NCBI GenBank assembly: GCA_947492905.1
Contig: CANLOL010000001.1
Span: forward strand, 350,578-414,577
From: an uncultured Sphingorhabdus sp.
GTDB taxonomy: Bacteria; Pseudomonadota; Alphaproteobacteria; Sphingomonadales; Sphingomonadaceae
DNA length: 64,000 bases
Direction: 5' to 3'
Made by a program: the position numbers and the translations under genes. The stretch's first letter is position 1. Each line of letters opens with the position of its first letter. The notes beneath the pieces are model-generated. The model did no database searches, was not told the origin of the DNA, and saw only the letters and a program-made list of their open reading frames with translations. Shown here in pieces: positions 18,703-27,973 of this stretch.

Positions 18703-19080
18703 TTAGTGCGTGGCGCGATAATTTAGGTCATGGCCCAAAGCCAAAACAGCAAGGCCGATTATAGTATATAATATCTCGCCGCCGCCATGCGGCAAAGTTA
18801 ATGCACCCAGCATCATACCAAGGCCAACAGAGCCAATCGCTAAAGGTAAGATAAAGCCATGGCGATAAAAACCAGTGACCAAAGCAAGACCGCCAAATAA
18901 TAAAGCAAATACCATCCCAATTTCATGTACAGCGGGGTGCAAGAATATACCGCCAGCCGAGGCCAATACGGTAAGAATGACGGCGCTAGCAAGGCAATGG
19001 ACAAGGCACAGGCCAGCCAGCCCCAAACCGAGGCTATCAAAAAGTCCTTTTTCAGACCAATTTTCTAGCTTTGCTAACAT
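18703..19080 (-). CDS. MerC-type small membrane protein (metal uptake)
   Basis: A 125-residue inner-membrane protein with four transmembrane segments. The MerC family Cys pair appears as L-C-L-V-H-C (C25 and C29) at the end of the first helix. The second Cys pair of mercury transporters is absent, so this is a MerC-like protein rather than a true mercuric transporter. MerC-like genes next to zur in sphingomonads suggest zinc or related metal transport; that is inference. About 100 bases separate it from zur. Confidence 0.85.
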   Translation of the reverse strand: MLAKLENWSEKGLFDSLGLGLAGLCLVHCLASAVILTVLASAGGIFLHPAVHEIGMVFALLFGGLALVTGFYRHGFILPLAIGSVGLGMMLGALTLPHGGGEILYTIIGLAVLALGHDLNYRATH

Positions 19081-19547
19081 TTTTTCGAATCTTTATAATT
19101 TCAATACAGCCCATATAGGCGAAACTTGTTCACGTTACAACATATCATTGATGATATTTCGTTAAAAATCATATTATTTTGAGACATTAACCCAAATATT
19201 CCACTCTCATCTCAATATTTATCGCTTAAATCTCATTTTTTTCAAGATAAATTGCTACTCTTTGCAATGGCATCACTCTTTGCAATGGCATCACAGGCGC
19301 AGGCAAAGATGAACGCGCTATGGCACATTGCCTCAAATCGGTAGTCCATTGGTTGCAAAGGGCTTGATGGTCTATGATTTTAGGGGTTGGCAATTCCACC
19401 TTTAATTCCGTCCCTTAATTTACGGCCTTAATTTACGGCCTTAATTGATAATACGTAAATTAAGATATTATAGAATATCAAAAATTATCTCACCGATTCC
19501 ATATAGATATGCTTGCATCTCATATTTAAGATTGCCATAGCATTTGC
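19081..19547. other. Gene-poor spacer with short repeats and a doubtful ORF
   Basis: The 467-base gap between the merC-like gene and ctaA holds the candidate Zur box, an 18-base perfect tandem duplication (CTCTTTGCAATGGCATCA, from about 19257), and direct copies of TTAATTTACGGCC (from 19415 and 19428) whose CTTAATTTACG is the exact inverted partner of CGTAAATTAAG at 19454-19464. On the minus strand a 57-codon frame from a GTG at 19399 to 19226 runs through the 18-base duplication without frame loss; it has no recognisable similarity and may be a gene remnant. No RNA gene seen. Confidence 0.5.
19128..19146. promoter_or_regulatory. Candidate Zur box upstream of the merC-like gene
   Basis: On the minus strand the site reads GATATGTTGTAACGTGAAC. 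Its core ATGTTGTAACGT is close to the alphaproteobacterial Zur consensus around ATGTTATAACAT and is roughly symmetrical. It lies about 50 bases before the merC-like start, a good place for repression. Prediction by eye only. Confidence 0.4.
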
Positions 19548-20612
19548 ATGAGTATTTCAGCCAATATTGATAGCATGGATACGCCATCACTATCGCGCCC
19601 TATTGCCATTGCAAATTGGCTATTGTCTGTTGCAGCTTTGGTATTTTTGATGGTGGTCGTTGGCGGAATAACGCGCTTAACAGAATCAGGGCTCAGCATC
19701 ACGGAATGGAAACCGATAACAGGAGCTTTGCCGCCGCTAAATGAGGCTGATTGGGCCAGTGAATTTGAAAAATATAAACAAATCCCAGAATATCAGCAAA
19801 TCAACAAAGGCATGGCCATGGATGATTTCAAATTCATCTATTTTTGGGAATGGGCGCATCGTCAATTGGGCCGTTTCATTGGATTAGCCTTTGCCATTCC
19901 ATTATTATGGTTTTGGGTGAAAAACTCTATTCCACAAGGATATAAACCCCGATTATTGGCGCTATTGGCGCTGGGCGCTTTACAGGCCACAATCGGCTGG
20001 TGGATGGTCGCATCCGGCCTATCAGAGCGCACAGATGTTAGCCATTATCGTTTGGCCGTGCATTTATTAACGGCCCTGTTCATAATGGCTGGGCTTATCT
20101 GGACAGCTTTGGACTTACAAGCATTGCAACGCAAAGATAAACCCGCCTCCTTCACGAATTTCTGTAAAATAGTCACCGCAATATTATTCATACAGCTTTT
20201 GCTCGGTGCTTATGTGGCTGGACTGCGCGCGGGTTATGTTGCCTCTGATTGGCCGCTCATGAATGATAAATTCATTCCAGATGGCATAGATAGCAGCAAT
20301 GGTATTTTGTCCATGCTTGGGAATGATCCTTTTTGGCTACATTTTGCGCACCGTTGGTGGGCATGGGTTTTGGTTATAGCATTGATCATGCTAGCACGCC
20401 GCGTAAAAATAGCAGGCGCAAGCCATATTTCTATCGCAATATATGCAGCCTTGGGCATACAAATATTACTAGGGATAGCGACTGTTCAGAGCGGCATGAA
20501 TTTTACGCTCGCTGTACTCCACCAAGCTGTGGGGGCATTGGTGGTCGCATCAGCCACCTGGGGGTTTCATCATATTGGCTCGATACGCGATGGTAAGATA
20601 GCCGCAATATGA
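19548..20612 (+). CDS. ctaA: Heme A synthase
   Basis: A 354-residue polytopic membrane enzyme of the COX15/CtaA family that oxidises heme O to heme A for cytochrome oxidase. Eight membrane segments are visible. Conserved features include R-L-T-E-S-G-L-S-I-T-E-W-K-P near residues 42-55, the heme-ligand region W-A-H-R-Q-L-G-R, H-Y-R-L-A-V-H-L, the R-A-G loop and H-R-W-W-A-W with the final H-Q-A-V-G. Start ATG at 19548 has no strong ribosome site. The stop overlaps the next gene by four bases. Confidence 0.96.
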   Translation: MSISANIDSMDTPSLSRPIAIANWLLSVAALVFLMVVVGGITRLTESGLSITEWKPITGALPPLNEADWASEFEKYKQIPEYQQINKGMAMDDFKFIYFWEWAHRQLGRFIGLAFAIPLLWFWVKNSIPQGYKPRLLALLALGALQATIGWWMVASGLSERTDVSHYRLAVHLLTALFIMAGLIWTALDLQALQRKDKPASFTNFCKIVTAILFIQLLLGAYVAGLRAGYVASDWPLMNDKFIPDGIDSSNGILSMLGNDPFWLHFAHRWWAWVLVIALIMLARRVKIAGASHISIAIYAALGIQILLGIATVQSGMNFTLAVLHQAVGALVVASATWGFHHIGSIRDGKIAAI

Positions 20613-21385
20613 TGCTTCTTGCCGCTCTTTCCCTATTGGCAGCCCATCCCTTCATAGGCACACAGGCGATACAGGCTGAACAGGCGGTACAATCCGAACA
20701 GGCAGAGCGGATACGCCTATCACCGCCGCTCAATAAAGCTATGCGCCTGAATAAAACGCAAACGCATCAGATTGGGGATAAACAGGTAAAGCTGCATTTG
20801 TTGAAAGAAATTATTTTCAAACCCAGCAGCGATGATACTATCATAGGCTATGATATCAGTGTCGAAATTATTGATATCAAAATAGAGGGCGATTCAAAAA
20901 TTATCGGCCTGTTGGCGAATGCCTATCCAGCAATTGGCAGCATCAGCCGATATTCATATGATAATGCGAATGAAAAATTGATTTTGCATAATGCCGATAA
21001 AATATGGGCAAGCATGATAATGTCGATTGATCAAATCCGACGCAATGCTGGCGAAAGGTCACAAGCTCAGCAATTAGAAGATAGTAAATTATTGGATAGC
21101 GTCAAAAATATACCGCCCAAAAGCCGCAAAGCCATATTATCGCAAGATATGGCGCTCTTACTATCCTTTGTTGGCAAACCATTGCCCCAAAGTGTTTTGG
21201 ATAGTGAAGATATGTTGATTAAAGTCTCGCAAACTCATGACCGGCAAAATGGTTTGATTAAAGAAAGCAGCGATTTTCATATCTCTGACATGACGGGCTT
21301 AGTGCATAAAATGACGCGTACCAACCAATCAAGCGGCGATGCAATGCGCAAAATTATGACCGAAATAGAGGTTAAATTACCCTAA
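20609..21385 (+). CDS. Secreted protein of unknown function downstream of ctaA
   Basis: A 258-residue protein with an N-terminal signal peptide (L-L-A-A-L-S-L-L-A-A-H-P core, cleavage probably near residue 20-24), so likely periplasmic. An ATG pair (20609 and 20612) marks the start; the first overlaps the ctaA stop. The mature part is mixed alpha/beta with many Lys and Asp and no Cys or catalytic motif that I can recognise. Coupling to ctaA suggests co-expression, not necessarily a shared function. Confidence 0.8.
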   Translation: MMLLAALSLLAAHPFIGTQAIQAEQAVQSEQAERIRLSPPLNKAMRLNKTQTHQIGDKQVKLHLLKEIIFKPSSDDTIIGYDISVEIIDIKIEGDSKIIGLLANAYPAIGSISRYSYDNANEKLILHNADKIWASMIMSIDQIRRNAGERSQAQQLEDSKLLDSVKNIPPKSRKAILSQDMALLLSFVGKPLPQSVLDSEDMLIKVSQTHDRQNGLIKESSDFHISDMTGLVHKMTRTNQSSGDAMRKIMTEIEVKLP

Positions 21386-21466
21386 AATGACAATGGGCTG
21401 AAAGGCGCATCGCAGGCCATTGACCGCAGAGGTATTATTTTACCACTCTGAAAAAGCCTTTATACC

Positions 21467-21495
21467 TTGACTTAGCGCCGCAAAAATTCCAATAG
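21467..21495 (+). promoter_or_regulatory. Putative rplM-rpsI promoter
   Basis: TTGACT (21467-21472) and CAATAG (21490-21495) are spaced by 17 bases, 60 bases before the rplM start. The -35 is good, the -10 is weak. Confidence 0.35.
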
Positions 21496-21554
21496 CGCGC
21501 ATCACTGCTCATTTGAGCGATTCTATTATAGTCTCATTTTAAGAGGTTGAACCC

Positions 21555-22034
21555 ATGAAGGCGTTATCAAAAACTACCAAATCGATTCGCCCGCAAGATG
21601 TCGAAAAAGCTTGGCACATCATTGATGCCAAAGGCTTAGTTGTTGGCCGTGTTGCCACCATCATCGCCAATATTTTGCGCGGCAAGCACAAACCCAGCTA
21701 CACTCCGCATGTTGATTGCGGCGATCATGTGATCGTGATTAATGCTGATAAAGTGCGCTTTACCGGCAATAAGCTTAAGCAAAAAACATATTATCGTCAC
21801 ACCGGCCACCCGGGCGGTATTAAAGGCGTAACAGCAGAGAAAGTGCTTGAGGGTCAATTCCCAGAGCGCGTTCTTGAAAAAGCTGTGGAGCGTATGGTTC
21901 CGCGTGGTCCATTGGGTCGCGATCAAATGCGTGCCTTGCATCTTTATAATGGCACAGAACATCCGCACGATGGTCAAAAACCAACCGTGCTTGATATTGC
22001 CTCTAAAAATCGTAAAAATAAGGTAGATGCATAA
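21555..22034 (+). CDS. rplM: 50S ribosomal protein L13
   Basis: A 159-residue L13 with the expected W-H-I-I-D-A-K-G start, [12 protein letters not shown], the [10 protein letters not shown] segment and M-V-P-R-G-P-L-G-R. It is preceded by AGAGG and overlaps rpsI by one base (TAATG), the usual L13-S9 pair. Confidence 0.98.
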   Translation: MKALSKTTKSIRPQDVEKAWHIIDAKGLVVGRVATIIANILRGKHKPSYTPHVDCGDHVIVINADKVRFTGNKLKQKTYYRHTGHPGGIKGVTAEKVLEGQFPERVLEKAVERMVPRGPLGRDQMRALHLYNGTEHPHDGQKPTVLDIASKNRKNKVDA

Positions 22035-22558
22035 TGTCTGAAACCACCGAAACAAATGCAGCAACAAATGCACCAGAAGAAGCCAAAACATCTTTGGCTG
22101 ATTTAGAAACAATCGTACCTGCTGAGAATATCCAAGAGCCTGCTCCATTGCGTGAGCAAGAGCTTGATAAATTTGGTCGTGCCTATGCTACTGGACGTCG
22201 TAAAGACGCCACAGCGCGTGTTTGGTTAAAGCCTGGCAAAGGTTCAATCATCGTCAATGGTCGCGATCAAACCGAATATTTTGCACGTCCTACATTGCGC
22301 TTGGTTATCAACCAAGTGTTCGACCTAACCGAGCGTACAGGTCAATATGATGTAGTTGCTACTGTAAAAGGCGGCGGTCTATCGGGCCAAGCTGGTGCAG
22401 TGAAACATGGTATTTCACAGGCGCTAACCCGCTATGAGCCAAAATTACGCGGCGCTGTAAAAGCTGCTGGCTTCCTAACACGCGATAGCCGTGTTGTTGA
22501 GCGTAAGAAATATGGTCGCGCGAAAGCACGTCGTAGCTTCCAATTCTCAAAACGTTAA
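22034..22558 (+). CDS. rpsI: 30S ribosomal protein S9
   Basis: A 174-residue S9 whose conserved part starts near residue 47 (Y-A-T-G-R-R-K-D-A) and ends with the invariant F-Q-F-S-K-R. The first 45 residues are an acidic, Ala/Glu-rich extension, usual in sphingomonads. The start shares one base with the rplM stop. A terminator follows at 22583-22607. Confidence 0.98.
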   Translation: MSETTETNAATNAPEEAKTSLADLETIVPAENIQEPAPLREQELDKFGRAYATGRRKDATARVWLKPGKGSIIVNGRDQTEYFARPTLRLVINQVFDLTERTGQYDVVATVKGGGLSGQAGAVKHGISQALTRYEPKLRGAVKAAGFLTRDSRVVERKKYGRAKARRSFQFSKR

Positions 22559-22582
22559 GTTTTGCATCATACGAAATTCAAG

Positions 22583-22607
22583 AGGCGGCCCAAGGGTCGC
22601 CTTTTTT
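22583..22607 (+). terminator. Rho-independent terminator after rpsI
   Basis: AGGCGGCCC and GGGTCGCCT form a stem with one G-T pair and a tight AA or CAAG loop, followed by six T. It begins 25 bases after the rpsI stop. Confidence 0.88.
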
Positions 22608-22844
22608 ATGCGCACAATATAATAGAGCCTTCACCTTATAATCCTCACCAATAATAACTATATCTAGGTACAGGATATTATTACCCCTGTTCAAAATACC
22701 GGCCTATTCTTCCTAAGTATCTAGGTCTTTCATCTGACGCTAATACTTATCAAGACACTCTGATTAAACGCCGACAATGAATATGACGAGCCTGCATCCA
22801 ATGACCGCAGAGCAACAATGCTCCAACCCTGATAGGAATATGAA

Positions 22845-22973
22845 ATGGCTAAATCGCAGAAAAAATCAAACAAAGAAATTCGCAAACCCAAAGCCGTTAA
22901 GCCAAAAAAGAACGCTGCCAACCAGAGCAAGGAAGGCATCGTACCGGGTCTTGAAAATATGAAACGTAAATGA
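22845..22973 (+). CDS. Small basic protein, 42 residues
   Basis: A 42-residue, Lys-rich protein beginning M-A-K-S-Q-K-K-S-N-K-E and ending G-L-E-N-M-K-R-K. AGGAA lies seven bases before the ATG. The K-S-N-K-E-I-R-K-P-K start looks like short conserved basic proteins of alphaproteobacteria that may bind nucleic acid; I cannot name a function. Net charge is strongly positive. It stands just ahead of another small gene at 23024. Confidence 0.7.
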   Translation: MAKSQKKSNKEIRKPKAVKPKKNAANQSKEGIVPGLENMKRK

Positions 22974-23023
22974 GAAACATATCAACACAGCCCCATTTCA
23001 TATAGTTTAGCAAGGTATTAGCA

Positions 23024-23284
23024 ATGCGTTTTTCCGCTGAATTCTGTCGCATACAAGAAAAGACTCAACGTGATCTTGCTGAGAGTGAGACGCTTGAAAG
23101 TCGCAAAGAAATTGCCCTAAGGGCTGCGGCTGCATGGCAGGCTCAGGCACAAGAAGCGGAAGAACAAGAAGATGGCAAATATAGCCCTGCGGAGAAGTTA
23201 GATGCTACGATAAGAGCAGAATTTGCAGCGGAAGATAAAGACTCATTAGAGCAAGAAAACAGAATGGATGATGATAAATCATAG
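23024..23284 (+). CDS. Small helical protein, 86 residues
   Basis: An 86-residue, Glu/Ala-rich protein without Gly-rich or catalytic motifs. Residues 10-75 are strongly helical and may form a coiled coil (R-x-x-A-x-x-A-A-A-W-Q-A-Q). The acidic C-terminus ends D-D-D-K-S. It lies about 50 bases after the 42-residue basic protein and converges with the acyltransferase gene. Not recognised beyond this. Confidence 0.65.
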   Translation: MRFSAEFCRIQEKTQRDLAESETLESRKEIALRAAAAWQAQAQEAEEQEDGKYSPAEKLDATIRAEFAAEDKDSLEQENRMDDDKS

Positions 23285-23300
23285 ATATGAATCTATTTAT

Positions 23301-25229
23301 TCAAGGCTGCTTTAGGTCCTTATCTATAATAAGTTTCAAACCTGGAATGACTAATTGAGCCCCCACATCCGTTAAATGCGCATCATCAGAATAATATATC
23401 TTATCATCACGCCCAACATAACATTTCTGATCATCGCAAAAGCTGTCATAAGGATTTAAGAAATAAGCATTGGCATAGCGATTGAGCAGCTTATCCATAT
23501 CTTTATTAAAGGCTGAAAGCTCCCCTTCTTTGCGCGGGAAGCTCATCGGGCAATCGCCGTTCATATATTGAAAACATCTCGCTGGGCCGCGTTGCATCTG
23601 CGCAGATGATGGCGTAACTGCTGGCACATTCCCAATGACAATAATCTTTTGAGAGGCTGGATAACTCTCGATCATCTTACGAACAGATACCAATAGCGCC
23701 GCCTTGGCCTTTTGCGGATTATCTTTGCTTAGACTGCTGTCAACCTTACCTATTACATTGCCCTCTAAGTCCGATAGCAGAGGCCCCCAACGATGCGCGA
23801 TAATGATAACATCATCATTTCGGGTTGAGGGAGCACTTTTTTCTCTAAGCTTTTGCAATTGACCAATACATTCATCAGAGGTTTTGCCTTTATAATAGTT
23901 GGTTAAATCTGGAAGCGAGATACAGGCTGGCCCCGCCAGCAATTCAAAATCATAATTTTCTTTGAGCGCATAATCTTCAAATGCTGCGGCATATTGACGT
24001 GCATGGCTGTCCCCATAGAGGATGATGCGCCTATCATGGCCAAGCTCACTACTATAGCGCCACTCTTTATTCTCACCTGCATAGCTATATTGCTTTCCGC
24101 CATTTAACGGCCCGCTCTGATTCCATAATAAAAGCCCAAATGCCGCCACCAAAACCAATGGAATTATCATCGCCTTTGTAAAGAAATGCAGCGGTTTTTC
24201 ATTTTTAAGCCATTTGAAGCGCGCAGGTTTTTCTATGATATAATAACTTAATATGGCTAAGATTATCGATAAAATTATCAAAGCAATTTTCAACATCCAA
24301 TCCATTTCAAAAACCAGCAAACGGCCAAATGCAAAAACAGGTTGATGCCATAAATAAAGGCTATAGCTAATCAAACCAACACCAACCCAAATAGGATGCG
24401 ATAAATAACGGCCCAAGCCCCTATCGCTGCGCGCGCAGACTATGATTATCAAAGTCCCCAGAACAGGCACTAGAGCATATAATGACGGAAAAGGTGTCTC
24501 CTTATCAAATATGAATATCGCGATGCACAGCATAGCAAAGCCGATCCAAGCCAACAGATCATCTTTGCTTTCATATTGCCGTGGTTTTTGCATATAAAAC
24601 GCAGCCATACTGCCGGCTAATATCTCCCATGCGCGGCCAAATAATAAATAGAAATTTGCGCTAGGATAATAGCGCGATCCATATTCTGCACTTATCAAGC
24701 TAATCGCCGCCAAAAACCCAATCACATAGAGCATGGGGTTTCTGCCAAATCGCCACAATGCAATAATCATGAGAGGAAAGACTATATAATATTGCTCTTC
24801 TACTGCCAAACTCCAACTATGTAGAAGCGGCTTTTCCTCTGAGACAGCAGCGAAATAATCATCCTCTAACCAAAAGAAAATATTGGAGGCAAAAAATATT
24901 ACTGAAATCCCACTTTGCAGGAAATCACGCCATTGATCTGGCAACATGATGCAATAAGCGACCAATGCCGAACATATTATTACAGTGCATAATGCCGGTA
25001 ATATGCGCCGTGCGCGCCGTTCATAAAACTTAAGAAGGGAAAATTTCTGATCCTGCATTTCGCTGAGGATTATTGAGGTTATCAAATATCCCGAAATGAC
25101 AAAAAATATATCGACACCGACAAAACCGCCTGAGAAAATTTCAAACCCTGCATGGAAAAATAGCACAGGCAGCACTGCAAGCGCCCTCAGACCATCAATC
25201 TCTTTTCGATATGCAAAAGCCGAAGCCAT
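23301..25229 (-). CDS. Membrane O-acyltransferase with C-terminal SGNH domain (OafA-type)
   Basis: A 642-residue inner-membrane enzyme that O-acylates a cell-surface sugar polymer. Residues 1-365 form the ten-helix acyltransferase-3 domain, with D-G-L-R-A-L-A-V at 12-19, the catalytic His in F-F-H-A-G-F (H26) and V-D-I-F-F-V-I-S-G-Y. The periplasmic SGNH domain follows, with the nucleophile block Y-G-D-S-H-A-R near residue 390, and the D-x-x-H pair in D-D-A-H-L-T-D-V-G near the end. Such fused proteins modify lipopolysaccharide, exopolysaccharide or peptidoglycan; the substrate is unknown. Diverges from the esterase gene. Confidence 0.93.
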   Translation of the reverse strand: MASAFAYRKEIDGLRALAVLPVLFFHAGFEIFSGGFVGVDIFFVISGYLITSIILSEMQDQKFSLLKFYERRARRILPALCTVIICSALVAYCIMLPDQWRDFLQSGISVIFFASNIFFWLEDDYFAAVSEEKPLLHSWSLAVEEQYYIVFPLMIIALWRFGRNPMLYVIGFLAAISLISAEYGSRYYPSANFYLLFGRAWEILAGSMAAFYMQKPRQYESKDDLLAWIGFAMLCIAIFIFDKETPFPSLYALVPVLGTLIIIVCARSDRGLGRYLSHPIWVGVGLISYSLYLWHQPVFAFGRLLVFEMDWMLKIALIILSIILAILSYYIIEKPARFKWLKNEKPLHFFTKAMIIPLVLVAAFGLLLWNQSGPLNGGKQYSYAGENKEWRYSSELGHDRRIILYGDSHARQYAAAFEDYALKENYDFELLAGPACISLPDLTNYYKGKTSDECIGQLQKLREKSAPSTRNDDVIIIAHRWGPLLSDLEGNVIGKVDSSLSKDNPQKAKAALLVSVRKMIESYPASQKIIVIGNVPAVTPSSAQMQRGPARCFQYMNGDCPMSFPRKEGELSAFNKDMDKLLNRYANAYFLNPYDSFCDDQKCYVGRDDKIYYSDDAHLTDVGAQLVIPGLKLIIDKDLKQP

Positions 25230-25352
25230 ATATCATCCCTATTATAACGGCTGTGACCTATGCCATAATATGATTAAAGCCAGATAAACATTAAATTAAT
25301 TGCCGCAGATAGGACTATTGCCCAACCCATTAATTTAAGGCAATAAGCAGCC

Positions 25353-26255
25353 ATGACTAAATATATCATTCTGGCCCTATTGGCCCTTATCATCGGATTC
25401 GCCTTTTGGTTTAATGGATTAACTGGGCCGCAAAAGCTTAATTTTGCAGACAAAGCCTATTTAATAGGCGATTCTCAATTTGCTTATACCCAAAAAGATA
25501 TTGCCTTTGGCGATGATGAAAAGCAAAAATTGGATGTTTATTGGCCCGAACAAAAAGGCGAAGATGCAAAATCCGATGACACTAAATCGCCTGTTGTGAT
25601 ATTTTATCATGGCGGCTCTTGGCGCGATGGTGAAAGAGCTGGCTATGCTTTTTTAGGGCGGACATTGGCCAGCCGCGGCTATGTTACGGTAATTGCTGAT
25701 TACCGCAAAACGCCAGACAATATCTTCCCCTCTTTCGTTGAAGATGCAGCCAGCGCCTTTGTATGGACAGAGAAAAATATCGGCCGTTATGGCGGCGATT
25801 CCAGCGCTATTTTCATCATGGGGCACAGCGCAGGGGCGCATTTGATGATGCTCATTGGCCTTGATCCCAAATATCTCAATGCATTGGGCAGCGATCCTGC
25901 AAGGATTAAAGGCATTATCGGCTTAGCTGGCCCTTATGATTTTCTTCCCTTTGATGGCGAGGCAGCAAAGGCGGCGCTTGGCGCATGGCCCAAACCAGAG
26001 GAAACACAGCCGATAACTTATGCAAGAGGCGATGCAGCGCCTATGCTTTTGCTAACGGGGACCGATGATACAACCGTATTGCCGCGCAATGGCCAAAGGC
26101 TGAAAGCTGCTATTCATGATGTGAACGGAGAGGCAGAAACGATCGAATATCCAGATATGGATCATTATGGAATCATTATGGCCTATGCTCGGCCATTTCG
26201 CGGATATGGTTCTGCTCTAGAAGATAGCATAAGCTTCATTGAAAAGCATCGTTAA
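25353..26255 (+). CDS. Alpha/beta-hydrolase (membrane-anchored esterase)
   Basis: A 300-residue esterase/lipase of the carboxylesterase type. An N-terminal membrane anchor (residues 3-21) places the enzyme in the periplasm. The oxyanion-hole H-G-G-S-W is at 86-90, the nucleophile elbow G-H-S-A-G at 157-161 (S159), the acid probably in G-T-D-D-T near 230 and the His in M-D-H-Y-G near 270. The gene ends one base into the next ORF (TAATG), so it is coupled to the nucleotidyltransferase. Confidence 0.92.
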   Translation: MTKYIILALLALIIGFAFWFNGLTGPQKLNFADKAYLIGDSQFAYTQKDIAFGDDEKQKLDVYWPEQKGEDAKSDDTKSPVVIFYHGGSWRDGERAGYAFLGRTLASRGYVTVIADYRKTPDNIFPSFVEDAASAFVWTEKNIGRYGGDSSAIFIMGHSAGAHLMMLIGLDPKYLNALGSDPARIKGIIGLAGPYDFLPFDGEAAKAALGAWPKPEETQPITYARGDAAPMLLLTGTDDTTVLPRNGQRLKAAIHDVNGEAETIEYPDMDHYGIIMAYARPFRGYGSALEDSISFIEKHR

Positions 26256-27061
26256 TGCAGGATAATAGCGGCCGATTTGATGTAATATTATTAGCGGGTA
26301 ATAGGCCTGGCGTTGAGATATTATCGCAAAATGCTGGTGTATCTTGCAAAGCATTAGTGCCGATAGCGGGTAATCCCATGCTATATTATCCGCTCAAAAC
26401 ATTATTATCGCATCCAAATATCAACAAAATTTGGGTACTGCATCAAGACATATATGCTTTTGATAATGACCCAATATTATCGCCCATGATAGATGATGCG
26501 CGCGTGATAATGCATGAGAGCGGCGCAGGGATTAGCAGCTCTGTCAGCGCTTTAATTAACGAACATGCCGATTGCCCTATTCTGCTTACGACCGGGGATA
26601 ATGTGCTGCTTAATCAAGAAATGATTGCGCATTTTTCCAATGCTGCACAGCATCATGACATTGGCGTTGCGATGGTTGAGAGTAAGATATTACTAGCTGA
26701 ATATCCAGAATCCAAACGCACTTGGTTGAAATTTCGCGGCGGGAAATGGTCTGGCGCCAACATGTTCTGGCTTGGTGATAGAGATAAAGCACTGCCTATA
26801 TTAGAATTTTGGCAGAGCATAGAACAAGATCGTAAAAAAGGCCGTAAAATTATCGGGGCCTTTGGCATTGGATTTTTATTGGCGTCTGTTTTGCGGTTAA
26901 TCACGCTTCCTGATGCAATTAAAAAAGCAGGGCAAAAATTTGGTGCCGACATCGCCCTCATCCCCATGCCCCAAGCGCAAGCCTGTATAGATGTTGATAA
27001 ACCCGAAGATATCATCTTAACAGAACGCATCTTGGATGCAGATAGTGCAAAAAAACAATAG
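26255..27061 (+). CDS. MobA-like nucleotidyltransferase family protein
   Basis: A 268-residue protein with a Rossmann-like NTP-transferase fold. The N-terminal glycine motif is L-L-A-G-N-R-P-G (residues 12-19), followed by the Lys motif K-A-L-V-P-I-A-G-N-P at 33-42, and T-T-G-D-N (near 110) as the metal-binding Asp block. The family includes MobA and sugar-phosphate nucleotidyltransferases; the loss of the canonical G-x-G-x-R makes the substrate uncertain. Translationally coupled to the esterase, upstream of sdhB. Confidence 0.88.
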   Translation: MQDNSGRFDVILLAGNRPGVEILSQNAGVSCKALVPIAGNPMLYYPLKTLLSHPNINKIWVLHQDIYAFDNDPILSPMIDDARVIMHESGAGISSSVSALINEHADCPILLTTGDNVLLNQEMIAHFSNAAQHHDIGVAMVESKILLAEYPESKRTWLKFRGGKWSGANMFWLGDRDKALPILEFWQSIEQDRKKGRKIIGAFGIGFLLASVLRLITLPDAIKKAGQKFGADIALIPMPQAQACIDVDKPEDIILTERILDADSAKKQ

Positions 27062-27146
27062 CTTTGCCGATATATTTATAATGAATCTCTTGAGATGAAG
27101 CCAAGATTTGTTTAAGGCTGTTTTGATTAGTAATAAGGAAAAGATT

Positions 27147-27929
27147 ATGGCCGCTTTTACATTGCCAAAAAATAGCAAAATTCGCAGCAAAGGCGAAGTG
27201 CATAAAGCTGATGGTGGCAATAATGTAAAGAATTTCAAAGTCTATCGCTATGATCCCGATAGCGGTGAAAATCCGCGTTATGATAATTTTGAAATTGATT
27301 TAGATGATTGCGGCCCAATGGTGCTTGATGCGCTTATCAAAATGAAAAGCGAACAAGATCCATCTTTAACATTCCGCCGTTCGTGCCGCGAAGGTATTTG
27401 CGGTTCATGTTCAATGAATATTGACGGCAAAAATGGCCTTGCGTGTACAACCGCTATCGAAGATTGCAAAGGCGATGTGCAAATCACACCGCTACCGCAT
27501 ATGGAAGTCATTAAGGATTTGGTTCCTGACTTTACCCATTTCTATGCGCAATATGCGTCCATCAAGCCTTGGTTACAAACAGTAACGCCAGAGCCTTCTG
27601 ATAAAGAGCGCTTGCAATCCCCCGAAGATCGCGAAAAATTAGACGGTCTATATGAATGTATTTTATGCGCATGTTGTTCAACCAGCTGCCCCAGCTATTG
27701 GTGGAATAGTGACAAATTCTTAGGCCCTGCAATCTTGTTGCAAGCCTATCGTTGGTTGGCTGATAGCCGCGATGAAATGACGGGCGAGCGTTTGGATGAA
27801 TTAGAAGATCCATTCCGCCTCTATCGCTGTCACACCATTATGAATTGCGCAAATGCCTGCCCTAAGGGTCTATCCCCTGCAAAGGCGATTGCTGAGACCA
27901 AAAAAATGGTGGCCGAGCGTCAAATTTAA
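27147..27929 (+). CDS. sdhB: Succinate dehydrogenase iron-sulfur subunit
   Basis: A 260-residue SdhB that carries electrons from SdhA to the membrane quinone site in complex II. Start is the ATG at 27147, with AAGGAA six bases upstream; an earlier TTG frame start at 27108 adds 13 unlikely residues. Cysteine clusters are C-R-E-G-I-C-G-S-C (2Fe-2S), [12 protein letters not shown] (4Fe-4S) and N-C-A-N-A-C-P-K-G (3Fe-4S). sdhA, sdhC and sdhD are not in the window. Downstream lies a thioesterase. Confidence 0.97.
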   Translation: MAAFTLPKNSKIRSKGEVHKADGGNNVKNFKVYRYDPDSGENPRYDNFEIDLDDCGPMVLDALIKMKSEQDPSLTFRRSCREGICGSCSMNIDGKNGLACTTAIEDCKGDVQITPLPHMEVIKDLVPDFTHFYAQYASIKPWLQTVTPEPSDKERLQSPEDREKLDGLYECILCACCSTSCPSYWWNSDKFLGPAILLQAYRWLADSRDEMTGERLDELEDPFRLYRCHTIMNCANACPKGLSPAKAIAETKKMVAERQI

Positions 27930-27973
27930 TCAGCACCAATTGATGCAATTGATAATGAGGATGGGTTGAACAT

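Noticed and set aside
27108-27146. Earlier start of sdhB
   Set aside because: A TTG that would add 13 residues; AAGGAA sits right before the ATG at 27147.
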